Shown: in pieces, positions 7,517 through 13,624 of the stretch
How the letters are laid out: the number at the start of each line of letters is the position of its first letter
How positions within the stretch are numbered: position 1 is the stretch's first letter
Source: an uncultured Lachnospiraceae bacterium
GTDB lineage: Bacteria > Bacillota_A > Clostridia > Lachnospirales > Lachnospiraceae
Length of the DNA: 13,745 nucleotides
Assembly: GCA_910585655.1 (NCBI GenBank)
Contig: CAJUFW010000053.1
Coordinates: 1 to 13,745, forward strand
Direction: 5' to 3'
The notes under the pieces: model-generated
Seen by the model: only the letters and a program-made list of their open reading frames with translations
What the model was told of the DNA's origin: nothing
Databases searched by the model: none
Translations under genes and position numbers: made by a program

Positions 7517-8137
7517 AACATCAATAAAATGGAATATGGTTATATCCGGCAGAAAAAACGGACGCTGCTACTACAGATGTGCGGTATTTTAGGCATCGGC
7601 GTACTGGTTTTCCTAGTCGGTTTATTGTTAAACAAAGGCGAACTGGCAAATATTTTTACGGTAGTCTCGATTTTATTTGTACTGCCGGCGGCACGGTATC
7701 TGACGGTGTGGATTTTGATCTTTCCTTATCATAGCCCAAAGCGAGAGGAATATGAAAAGCTTTCTGCTCTGGCAAAAGAACATGGACTGTTATTGTCCGA
7801 TTTGGTCTTTACCTCCTCGGAACGGGCTATGCACCTCGACTATATGGTGCTGGCAGGCGGTCAGGCTTATTGCTACGTAGAGACGGAATTTTCCCCTGGC
7901 AGGCAAGATGCAGAAAAGGACAAAAATCAGGAGAAACGCCAGAAAACAACAAAGCTGCTTCAAACGACAGAACGTTACTTAAACGACCACTTTGCCAAAG
8001 AAAAGTTTTCCATCAAAGCTAAAATCTGGGAGGATTACGCTGCTTTTGAGAAAGCCGTGCGTTCCCATACTTTACAGGAGGGAGAGTTAGAGGAACAGGA
8101 AGCGGTACGGGATTCGATGGCGTATTTTATGGTGTAG
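7481..8137 (+). CDS. Two-helix membrane protein of unknown function
   Basis: I do not recognise the family. The protein has a basic N-terminus (1-28), two hydrophobic segments at about 29-51 and 57-81 joined by a short loop (NKGEL), and a charged domain of about 135 residues that should face the cytoplasm by the positive-inside rule. The soluble part includes AYCYVETEFSPGRQDAEKDK and a Lys/Glu-rich helical region. There is no signal peptidase site. An 18-bp tandem near-repeat covers the start, so ATGs occur at 7481, 7487, 7499 and 7505. GGAAAGGA-type sequence at 7473-7480 serves 7487 best; AAGG at 7471-7474 could serve 7481. It follows the PARG gene by 39 nt and precedes the broken ATPase by 17 nt. 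Confidence 0.72.
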   Translation: MFMKRRMSMKRNNINKMEYGYIRQKKRTLLLQMCGILGIGVLVFLVGLLLNKGELANIFTVVSILFVLPAARYLTVWILIFPYHSPKREEYEKLSALAKEHGLLLSDLVFTSSERAMHLDYMVLAGGQAYCYVETEFSPGRQDAEKDKNQEKRQKTTKLLQTTERYLNDHFAKEKFSIKAKIWEDYAAFEKAVRSHTLQEGELEEQEAVRDSMAYFMV

Positions 8138-8154
8138 GCAAAGGAGGCATCTAA

Positions 8155-9436
8155 ATGAGAAGAGTGGTCAATATCGGCTGTCAGGATTTTGAACAGATTC
8201 GTTCTCATCAAGATTTTTATATAGATAAAACCAGCTTTATCAAGGAATGGTGGGAAAACCGTGATGCAGTAACCTTGATCACCAGACCAAGACGTTTTGG
8301 TAAAACACTGACGATGGATATGATAGAAAAGTTTTTTTCATGCTGCTTTTAAAACGAATCCTTATTTGGAACGGGCAATTCTTACTGGAGTAACACGAAT
8401 CAGTAAAGAATCTATTTTTTCGGATTTGAACAACCTGGAGGTAGTAACTACGACTTCCAGAAAATATGCGGATAAATTTGGATTTACAGAACAGGAGGTG
8501 TTTGCAGCTCTAAAAGAGTATGGATTATTCCATCAAAGGCAGGAGGTAAAATGCTGGTATGATGGTTTTACTTTTGGAGACTACACGGACATTTATAATC
8601 CATGGTCTATTATCAACTATCTGGATAAACGGGAACTTGGAAGCTATTGGGTCAATACAAGCAGCAACCATCTGGCAGGGAAGTTGATTCAGGAAGGCAG
8701 TATAGATGTGAAGCAAGAGTTTGAACTGTTATTATCGGATCAGACCATTACTACAGAGTTGGAGGAACAAATTGCTTTTTATCAACTACCTTATCACAAA
8801 GTTGGTATCTGGAGCCTGCTGTTGGCAAGTGGTTACTTAAAGGTAGTAAAAGCAGAATTTCAGAGCGACCATTCTAAATGGATGTATACCTTATCTCTGA
8901 CCAATAAGGAAGTAAAGGGTATGTTTTTACGGATGATAGGGGAATGGTTTACTATGGCAGAAAGCCAGTATAATAACTTTATCAAAGCCTTGCTGTTAAA
9001 AGATGTCAAAGCAATGAATAAGTATATGAATGAGGTAGCTCTGGTCTCTTTCAGTTATTTTGATACCGGAAAGAAGCTATCGGGGAAGCTGGAACCGGAA
9101 CGTTTTTATCATGGATTTGTGCTGGGTTTACTGGTTGAATTAACCGATCGTTATATGTTGACTTCAAATCGAGAAAGCGGTTTTGGTCGCTATGATGTCA
9201 TGTTAGAACCCCGAAATCATGCCGATGACGCTATTATTATCGAGTTTAAGGTTTACGATCCAGAAGAAGAACAGCATCTTCAGGAAACCGTTCAATCCGC
9301 ATTAGCGCAAATTCGTGAAAAACAATATGCTTCTGCTTTGATAGCAAAGGGAATACCAGAAGAGCATATCTGGCGATATGGTTTTGCCTTTGAAGGAAAA
9401 AAAGTATTGATTGAAACGGACAGGGAGGTACTATGA
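8155..9436 (+). pseudogene. AAA-ATPase / PD-(D/E)XK nuclease family protein with internal deletion
   Basis: Intact members join an AAA-ATPase-like domain (PF09820) to a C-terminal PD-(D/E)XK domain (PF08011). Here the first frame (8155-8352) gives the start, including FYIDKTSFIKEWW and the Walker A-like ITRPRRFGKTLTMD, then runs into a stop at 8350. Homology resumes in another frame from about 8339 with HAAFKTNPYLERAILTGVTR and continues to 9436 with WYDGFTFGDYTDIYNPWSI and the nuclease-like GRYDVML...IIEFKV. About 110-130 residues expected between them, including the Walker B segment (LLDEYDTP in relatives), are missing, so this is a deletion plus frame change, not a one-base error. The junction lies at a seven-T run (8332-8338). 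AAGGAGG lies upstream of the start. ATP hydrolysis should be lost; the C-terminal piece might still be made from TTG 8366. The biological role of the family is unsettled. Confidence 0.88.
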
Positions 9437-10005
9437 AACGAAAAAGTCTGGCTTATCCACATTGGAATTGTAAAAAAACATTCTATGGAATTCAGGTAAA
9501 AGAAGACTGGCTTGTGGGCTACCTTAGCATGTTTGAAATTCAGGAGGTTAAGGAGCCGCTATTTTGGAACTTTCAGGGAGAAAGAATCTGTATCTGTGAC
9601 AAAAATCTGACCTGGCTGACTATTTTGCCGCAGAAAGAATTTCTCTGTATGACAGCGTTGCTAGATGCCAGTGGTGAGCCTGTACTCTGGTATATTGATA
9701 TGATTGCAGGAAAAGGGCTGGATCCGGACGGAATCCCTTATTTTGATGATTTATATTTGGATTTGGTTCTGTTCCCAGATGGAAGAATTATGGAGGATGA
9801 CCGGGATGAATTAGAGGAAGCCAGGAGTGAGGGGGATATTACGAAGGAACAATATCATCTGGCGCTGCAGACCTGTGAGCGGCTCAAACAGAACTTGTCC
9901 GGGCGGGAAACAGAAGTAAGACGCTATACGAAACGCTGTTATGATTGGCTGCAAAAGCAAAGGCGGGCAAAGGCATCTATAGAAGGGAGCGGATCGTTTT
10001 GTTAG
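9433..10005 (+). CDS. DUF402-domain protein (NtdP/FomD-like nucleotide phosphatase)
   Basis: The protein belongs to the DUF402 family, whose characterised members hydrolyse nucleoside tri-/diphosphates (NtdP/YgaC type) or nucleotide conjugates (FomD). The core runs from about residue 86 to 145: VLWYIDMIAGKGLDPDG, then YFDDLYLDLVLFPDG with closely spaced metal-binding aspartates, then EDDRDELEEARSEGDITKEQY. The C-terminus is helical and basic. GGGAGG precedes the ATG at 9433, which overlaps the previous gene's stop as ATGA. The last codons (IEGSGSFC, stop at 10003) differ from the C-terminus that can be read in the right-hand copy of the 31-bp repeat (IEGSEQP, stop at 10852), so the end of this protein seems to have been rewritten by the cassette insertion. 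About 190 aa is normal for the family. Confidence 0.83.
   Translation: MKRKSLAYPHWNCKKTFYGIQVKEDWLVGYLSMFEIQEVKEPLFWNFQGERICICDKNLTWLTILPQKEFLCMTALLDASGEPVLWYIDMIAGKGLDPDGIPYFDDLYLDLVLFPDGRIMEDDRDELEEARSEGDITKEQYHLALQTCERLKQNLSGRETEVRRYTKRCYDWLQKQRRAKASIEGSGSFC
9963..9993 (+). repeat. Left copy of 31-bp direct repeat flanking the toxin-antitoxin-like cassette
   Basis: This copy lies inside the 3' end of the DUF402 gene and matches 10815-10845 at 29 of 31 positions (mismatches at 9970 and 9992), with a perfect 21-bp core at 9971-9991 that begins AGGCATCTATAG. The start-to-start distance is 852 bp. Sequence on either side does not match between copies. It behaves like an attachment-site or target duplication. 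Confidence 0.85.
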
Positions 10006-10025
10006 GAAGGAAAAAATAGTTTTGA

Positions 10026-10054
10026 TTGCAAAAAATATTAGAATTGTGTAAAAT
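10026..10054 (+). promoter_or_regulatory. Sigma-A-like promoter of the cassette genes
   Basis: TTGCAA (10026-10031) and TAAAAT (10049-10054) are 17 nt apart, about 60 nt before the small-protein start at 10117. It lies inside the AT-rich cassette. It resembles the promoter at 1038-1066 (both have TTGCA, a 17-nt spacer and GTGTAAAAT). Confidence 0.6.
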
Positions 10055-10116
10055 AAAGTCAAAGTTAATAAATGAATTTAGCAGTTGACAAATATAGTAG
10101 GAAGGCAGGAGCGAAG

Positions 10117-10290
10117 ATGAAAACAAGCTGGGATAAGGAACGAGAATATAAAAGATTAGACTTCTCAAAAATTCAGTTTGAAAAGGAAGAATTATCCACA
10201 GAAGAATCTTTAGAAGAAATCATTCCTATTAAATGGTCACAGGCAGTTTTAAATGGAGAAAGGAAAGTTCTTATTAAAAAGCAAAGCTAA
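10117..10290 (+). CDS. Small acidic protein, candidate antitoxin (57 aa)
   Basis: This is a short charged protein with an acidic centre (FEKEELSTEESLEEIIP) and a basic end (GERKVLIKKQS). I do not recognise its family. The antitoxin role is inferred from position: it is the first gene behind its own promoter and ends 4 nt before the ATG of a MazF-like gene. The reading frame is open from an ATG at 10072, but ATG 10117 is chosen because AGGAG at 10107-10111 is 5 nt upstream. There is no visible ribbon-helix-helix or AbrB-type DNA-binding segment, which would be expected of a standard MazE. Codons are AT-rich, unlike the flanking operon. Confidence 0.6.
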   Translation: MKTSWDKEREYKRLDFSKIQFEKEELSTEESLEEIIPIKWSQAVLNGERKVLIKKQS

Positions 10291-10294
10291 AGGA

Positions 10295-10720
10295 ATGGTA
10301 GGGGATATGTGTAAAATTGGAGATATTATTGTAGTTTACCAATATAAAGATGCGGGGAAAAGACTGTCTACCCATTCTTTTGTAGTATTAGATGATAGGA
10401 ATGGACAAATACGTGGTATAGATTTTGATTTTGTGGCTTTGGTTATGTCATCTATAAAGGATGAAGAGCAAAAACAGAGGAAATTAGCATACCCAGGAAA
10501 TTTTCCGATTGTTCCAGAGGATTTGGATATAGAGGGAGACGGAAATGAAAAATCAGCTTATATCAAAGTAGAACAATTTTACTTCTTTAATAAAAATAAA
10601 TTGTCTTATAGGGTGTTAGGAAAGTTAGATACAGATATATTTAATTTACTGATTGAGTTTATAGAAGAATTAGAGAAAAATGGCGTTAGATTCCGATATA
10701 TAACTGATAATTTATCTTAA
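10295..10720 (+). CDS. PemK/MazF-fold-like protein, candidate toxin
   Basis: The order of elements follows the MazF/PemK (CcdB-like barrel) fold. IGDIIVVYQYKD forms the first strand, HSFVVLDD occupies the place of the usual RPALVV strand, and VMSSIK matches the ITS segment. YIKVEQFYFFNKNKLSYRVL matches the usual DQ...RL strand pair, and GKLDTDIFNLLIEFIEEL the last helix. Known relatives are mRNA endonucleases. Two points weaken a simple toxin call: the arginine of the RP motif is replaced by His-Ser, and at about 141 aa the protein is longer than classic MazF (about 110-120). The start is uncertain: ATG 10253 would overlap the small gene, while 10295 and 10307 both fit; AAAGGA at 10289-10294 is nearby. 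Codon use is strikingly AT-rich compared with both flanks. Confidence 0.55.
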   Translation: MVGDMCKIGDIIVVYQYKDAGKRLSTHSFVVLDDRNGQIRGIDFDFVALVMSSIKDEEQKQRKLAYPGNFPIVPEDLDIEGDGNEKSAYIKVEQFYFFNKNKLSYRVLGKLDTDIFNLLIEFIEELEKNGVRFRYITDNLS

Positions 10721-10749
10721 ATCCAAATGATGAATTGTATAGAAAAAGA

Positions 10750-10793
10750 AGAAGCCGATATCTAGGTATCCTGCTGAGATGTCGGCTGCTTTT
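10750..10793 (+). terminator. Rho-independent terminator at the right end of the cassette
   Basis: AGAAGCCGATATCT (10750-10763) pairs with AGATGTCGGCTGCT (10777-10790) with one mismatch and one G-T wobble. The loop is 13 nt, followed by a T run at 10790-10793. A-rich sequence on the left side means it could also work in the reverse direction. It sits 30 nt after the MazF-like stop and would insulate the NUDIX gene from upstream transcription. Confidence 0.75.
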
Positions 10794-10814
10794 AAATATC
10801 TGAATTTTAGAGGA

Positions 10815-10845
10815 GCGGGCAGAGGCATCTATAGAAGGGAGCGAA
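10815..10845 (+). repeat. Right copy of 31-bp direct repeat, holding the old DUF402 C-terminus
   Basis: This copy matches 9963-9993 at 29/31. Continuing in the DUF402 frame gives ASIEGSEQP and a TGA at 10852-10854 that overlaps the TTG start at 10851 of the NUDIX gene. AAGGGAG within this copy (10836-10841) is also the NUDIX ribosome binding site. This indicates that DUF402 and NUDIX were once directly adjacent and translationally coupled. Confidence 0.82.
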
Positions 10846-10850
10846 CAGCC

Positions 10851-11315
10851 TTGAAACGAACGATACGAAATTCTGCTAAGGCACTGATTATAAAGGACGG
10901 GAAAATGCTGGCACTCAAAATAAGGGATCAGGACGAGGAATGGTATATTCTTCCAGGAGGAGGTCAGACTGCAGGGGAGCTTTTGCCTGCGGCTGTTTGC
11001 CGGGAAGTAGCAGAGGAGCTTGGAATTCTGGTAGACTGCGGGGAGCTTCTTTTTGTAATAGAGGGACCACATGGGGAAGCCTTTCATCGGGTTGATCTGG
11101 TTTTTCACTGTGAATATCGTTCTGACCTGCCGGATGCGGTACTATCCGGAGACACCAATCAGATCGGCTACGACTGGCTGGAGATTGCGACATTAAATCG
11201 GACGCCCTTATATCCTTCCCGGCTAAGAAGGCAAATCATGAATTATTATGAAGGAAAGCCTTATCTGGTTTATTTGGGGAAGGAAGAAATCGGGGATCCG
11301 GAGTGTTTGGAATAA
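10851..11315 (+). CDS. NUDIX hydrolase
   Basis: The protein is a NUDIX pyrophosphohydrolase that cleaves nucleoside diphosphates linked to another group. The NUDIX box is complete, running from GGQTAGE through seven residues to REVAEELGI (GX5EX7REUXEEXGU), starting about residue 41. The N-terminus MKRTIRNSAKALIIKDGKML is family-like when translation begins at TTG 10851, with AAGGGAG 9 nt upstream. An in-frame ATG at 10779 is rejected because it sits in the terminator hairpin. At 154 aa it is normal in length. A later segment, FHRVDLVFHCEY, is common in this subgroup. The substrate is not predictable. No promoter is visible between the terminator and the start, so expression after cassette insertion may rest on read-through. 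Its stop is 20 nt before the next gene. Confidence 0.85.
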   Translation: MKRTIRNSAKALIIKDGKMLALKIRDQDEEWYILPGGGQTAGELLPAAVCREVAEELGILVDCGELLFVIEGPHGEAFHRVDLVFHCEYRSDLPDAVLSGDTNQIGYDWLEIATLNRTPLYPSRLRRQIMNYYEGKPYLVYLGKEEIGDPECLE

Positions 11316-11335
11316 TAAAATAGGAGAGAACCATT

Positions 11336-12403
11336 ATGCAGCACCGAATCATCACAAGCCGGGAGGCAGGCGGAAGACTGGACAAATATCTGGGGCGTTA
11401 CTTAAAGGAGGCTCCGGTCAGTTTTCTTTATAAAATGCTCCGGAAAAAAAATATTACCCTAAATGGAAAAAAGGCGGCAGGCTCGGAGCTTTTAAAGGAG
11501 GGGGACGAGCTTCGATTATTTCTTTCGGATGAAACGATTTTAAAGTTCGGCGGAACTCTTTTTTCTGTACCGCCTGCGTCTGCTTTTCTCTGGAACCAGC
11601 CGGAACCGGAAATTTTATATGAAGACGAGCAGGTTTTGATTCTAAATAAGCCTGTCGGCGTGTTGTCTCAAAAAGCCAGAAAAGAGGATGTTACTTTAAC
11701 AGAATGGATCCGGCATTATTTAGAGGAAAGCGGCAGCTTGACGCCTTCGGAACAAAGTGTGTTTCAGCCAGGGGTATGCAACCGTCTGGATCGGAATACC
11801 AGCGGGATTATTCTGGCTGGAAAAACACTGTATGGGCTGCAGACACTTTCCCGTATGCTGGCAGAGCGGACGGTACATAAATATTATCTGGCGTTGGTAG
11901 TGGGAAAGATCACAGAAAAAAAGAAAATCGAGGGTTATTTATATAAAAAAGAACAGCATAATACCGTGGAAATTTATGACTCTTTTCGAGAGGGAGCTTC
12001 TTTGATTCAGACAGAATACGAGCCGCTTGCCGTCAGCAAAGAGGAAAACTATACGTTGCTTATGGTGAATCTGATTACCGGAAAATCACATCAGATTCGC
12101 GCGCATTTAGCCAGTATCGGTCATCCTATCGTCGGCGACGGCAAATATGGCTACCGGAAAACAAACGAATATTTTCGGCGGTACGGCTTAACTTCCCAGT
12201 TTTTACATGCCTGGAAGCTTGTGTTTCCCATACAGACAGAACTGCCGAACCTGTCAGGTCAGGTGATACAGGCAAAGCTTCCACCGGTTTTAGAACAAAT
12301 TTTAAAAAAGAAAGTAGGAAACATTCATGCCGTCCTGGAATTCAAGAGGGCTTCGGGGGTCTATCCTCGAAGAACTGATCAATTTAACCAACAGCAAATA
12401 TGA
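11336..12403 (+). CDS. RluA-family pseudouridine synthase (RluC/RluD-like)
   Basis: The enzyme converts uridine to pseudouridine in RNA, most likely 23S rRNA. An N-terminal S4-like domain (ITSREAGGRLDKYLGRYL to about residue 65) is followed by the catalytic domain, with LNKPVGVLSQ, the catalytic loop CNRLDRNTSGIIL (nucleophile D152) and TGKSHQIRAHLASIGHPIVG. AGGAGAG at 11322-11328 is 7 nt from the ATG. At 355 aa it is slightly longer than usual: after the expected end near PPVLEQILKKK there are about 25 extra residues, and these lie in the 77 nt that overlap the next gene in another frame. The combination of S4 and this catalytic loop favours RluC/RluD over RluA proper; the target uridine cannot be told. 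Confidence 0.88.
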   Translation: MQHRIITSREAGGRLDKYLGRYLKEAPVSFLYKMLRKKNITLNGKKAAGSELLKEGDELRLFLSDETILKFGGTLFSVPPASAFLWNQPEPEILYEDEQVLILNKPVGVLSQKARKEDVTLTEWIRHYLEESGSLTPSEQSVFQPGVCNRLDRNTSGIILAGKTLYGLQTLSRMLAERTVHKYYLALVVGKITEKKKIEGYLYKKEQHNTVEIYDSFREGASLIQTEYEPLAVSKEENYTLLMVNLITGKSHQIRAHLASIGHPIVGDGKYGYRKTNEYFRRYGLTSQFLHAWKLVFPIQTELPNLSGQVIQAKLPPVLEQILKKKVGNIHAVLEFKRASGVYPRRTDQFNQQQI

Positions 12404-12860
12404 AGAAAAACATCTGGCTTTGATTCAAAAAATACCGACACCGATTAAACCGATTACCATTGATTCTGAGACAAGACATATCACATTGGCTTATTTTGAC
12501 CAGAAAAGTACGGTGGATTATATTGGGGTCGTGCAGGGGATTCCGGTATGCTTTGATGCAAAGGAATGTGCGACAGAAACCTTCCCCTTACAGAACATCC
12601 ATGCTCATCAGGTGCGCTTTATGCAGGAATTTGAACAGCAGGGCGGGATTGCCTTTCTTTTATTGTATTTTCAGAGTCGGAATGAATTTTATTATCTGAC
12701 TTTTCGGCAGATGTATCGTTTTTGGCAGAGAGCCGAGGGGGGAGGACGGAAAAGCTTCCGGCGAGACGAACTGGAAGAGGGCTGGAGTATTTCTGCTTCT
12801 ACCGGAGTGCCGATTCATTATCTGGAGCAGTTGCAGCATGATTTGGAAAATCGTGATTGA
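12327..12860 (+). CDS. recU: Holliday junction resolvase RecU
   Basis: RecU cuts four-way DNA junctions during recombination and chromosome segregation in Firmicutes. The signature strings are present: NSRGLRGSILEELINLTN, LALIQKIPTPI, STVDYIGV with D64, VCFDAKE with D77, K79 and E80 (the PD-(D/E)XK-like metal site), and FPLQNIHAHQVRFM. The protein is 177 aa and lacks the longer flexible N-terminal arm of the Bacillus enzyme. The start ATG 12327 has GTAGGA about 7 nt upstream and begins inside the RluA-family gene, overlapping it by 77 nt. In many Firmicutes recU sits beside the penicillin-binding protein gene; here it follows a pseudouridine synthase. The stop codon overlaps the -35 element of the next promoter. 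Confidence 0.93.
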   Translation: MPSWNSRGLRGSILEELINLTNSKYEEKHLALIQKIPTPIKPITIDSETRHITLAYFDQKSTVDYIGVVQGIPVCFDAKECATETFPLQNIHAHQVRFMQEFEQQGGIAFLLLYFQSRNEFYYLTFRQMYRFWQRAEGGGRKSFRRDELEEGWSISASTGVPIHYLEQLQHDLENRD

Positions 12861-12885
12861 CAAAGAAGAGAAGATTCTCTATAAT
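12857..12885 (+). promoter_or_regulatory. Perfect-consensus sigma-A promoter for the SMI1-hisZ genes
   Basis: TTGACA (12857-12862) and TATAAT (12880-12885) both match the consensus exactly, with the optimal 17-nt spacer. The -35 element overlaps the recU stop codon (12858-12860). The spacer contains the inverted repeat AGAGAA-GA-TTCTCT (12867-12880), which could be an operator. The leader of about 60 nt before the ATG at 12951 has no other structure that I can support. Confidence 0.8.
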
Positions 12886-12950
12886 GGAAACATTCAAGTT
12901 GTTATGGTAGCGTAGTAGCACGTTAAAGTGATAAAGAAAGGAAACCAAAC

Positions 12951-13607
12951 ATGACTTATCAGGAGAGTAAGGAGTTTATTGAGCAGGCAGTTCAGAATTT
13001 AAGGGAACGGGGATGGATATCAGAAGGGGATTTGACGCCTTCTTCTATTACAGAAGAGGAGATTAAGGCATTTGAAAAAAAGCATCAGATCACGTTGCCT
13101 TCTTTGTATCGGGCATTTTTGACATCTTATTGCTTTCCGGACAGAGATATCGAATTGTGTTCCATCGCCTATCATCTGGATGAAATCAGTCCACTTTGGC
13201 TGCTGCTGTGGAACTATCGGAGTATGGAGGAATTAGAAGAACGGATAGAGATACTACAGGAAATACAGGACTTTTGCGAGCTTCCGGAAAATAGTTTTCA
13301 ATACCTTGTCCCGATCGGAGACTGGGGCGCCGGCTGGGGACCGCTTTGTCTGGATCTGAGTAAGCCGGAGGAAGCAGTGCAGGAGGAGAAGGAAAGAACC
13401 TGGTCGTTAGTCTGGTTTGACCATGAGGAATTTGATTGGACTACGATTTATCTGGGAAAGGACGGTCTACTTCATGGAAGCCCGGCTGCTCCGGATTTCA
13501 AAACACTGTTGGAATGGTATTTCTGCGGTTCTCTGGAAGCCGAATTTGCGAAGGAAGAGGGCGTAACGCCGACTTATGAATGGTATCAGGCAGGAGCAGA
13601 GTATTAG
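12951..13607 (+). CDS. SMI1/KNR4 (SUKH) family protein
   Basis: This is a soluble protein of the SUKH superfamily. The N-terminal signature ITEEEIKAFEKKHQITLPSLYRAFL (about 33-57) is the typical SMI1/KNR4 opening, and PIGDWGAGWGPLCLDLSKPE (about 122-141) matches the G-rich strand turn. At 218 aa it is a little longer than the minimal domain. Members often serve as immunity proteins to polymorphic or contact-dependent toxins, but many are stand-alone proteins of unknown role. No toxin gene lies next to it here. AAAGGAAA at about 12937-12944 precedes the ATG at 12951. It is the first gene behind the strong promoter at 12857-12885 and is followed 17 nt later by hisZ, so the two are probably co-transcribed. 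Confidence 0.82.
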   Translation: MTYQESKEFIEQAVQNLRERGWISEGDLTPSSITEEEIKAFEKKHQITLPSLYRAFLTSYCFPDRDIELCSIAYHLDEISPLWLLLWNYRSMEELEERIEILQEIQDFCELPENSFQYLVPIGDWGAGWGPLCLDLSKPEEAVQEEKERTWSLVWFDHEEFDWTTIYLGKDGLLHGSPAAPDFKTLLEWYFCGSLEAEFAKEEGVTPTYEWYQAGAEY

Positions 13608-13624
13608 AGAAAGGATAAAAGAAG

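Noticed and set aside
8146..8163. Possible third copy of the 31-bp repeat at AGGCATCTA before the ATPase gene
   Set aside because: Only about 9-10 bases match and they overlap a normal ribosome binding site; chance similarity is likely.
8332..8352. Programmed frameshift at the seven-T run in the AAA-ATPase gene
   Set aside because: Slippage would not restore the 110-130 residues missing between the two homologous parts; a deletion explains the break.
10253..10294. ATG 10253 as the start of the MazF-like gene
   Set aside because: It would overlap the small upstream gene by 38 nt, has no good ribosome binding site, and the MazF-like fold begins only at IGDIIVV.
10779..10850. ATG 10779 as the NUDIX start
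   Set aside because: It falls in the right arm of the terminator hairpin; the family-like N-terminus and ribosome binding site fit TTG 10851.
12951..13607. SMI1/KNR4 gene as part of a polymorphic toxin-immunity locus
   Set aside because: No toxin, secretion-tag or repeat-rich gene is next to it in the window.
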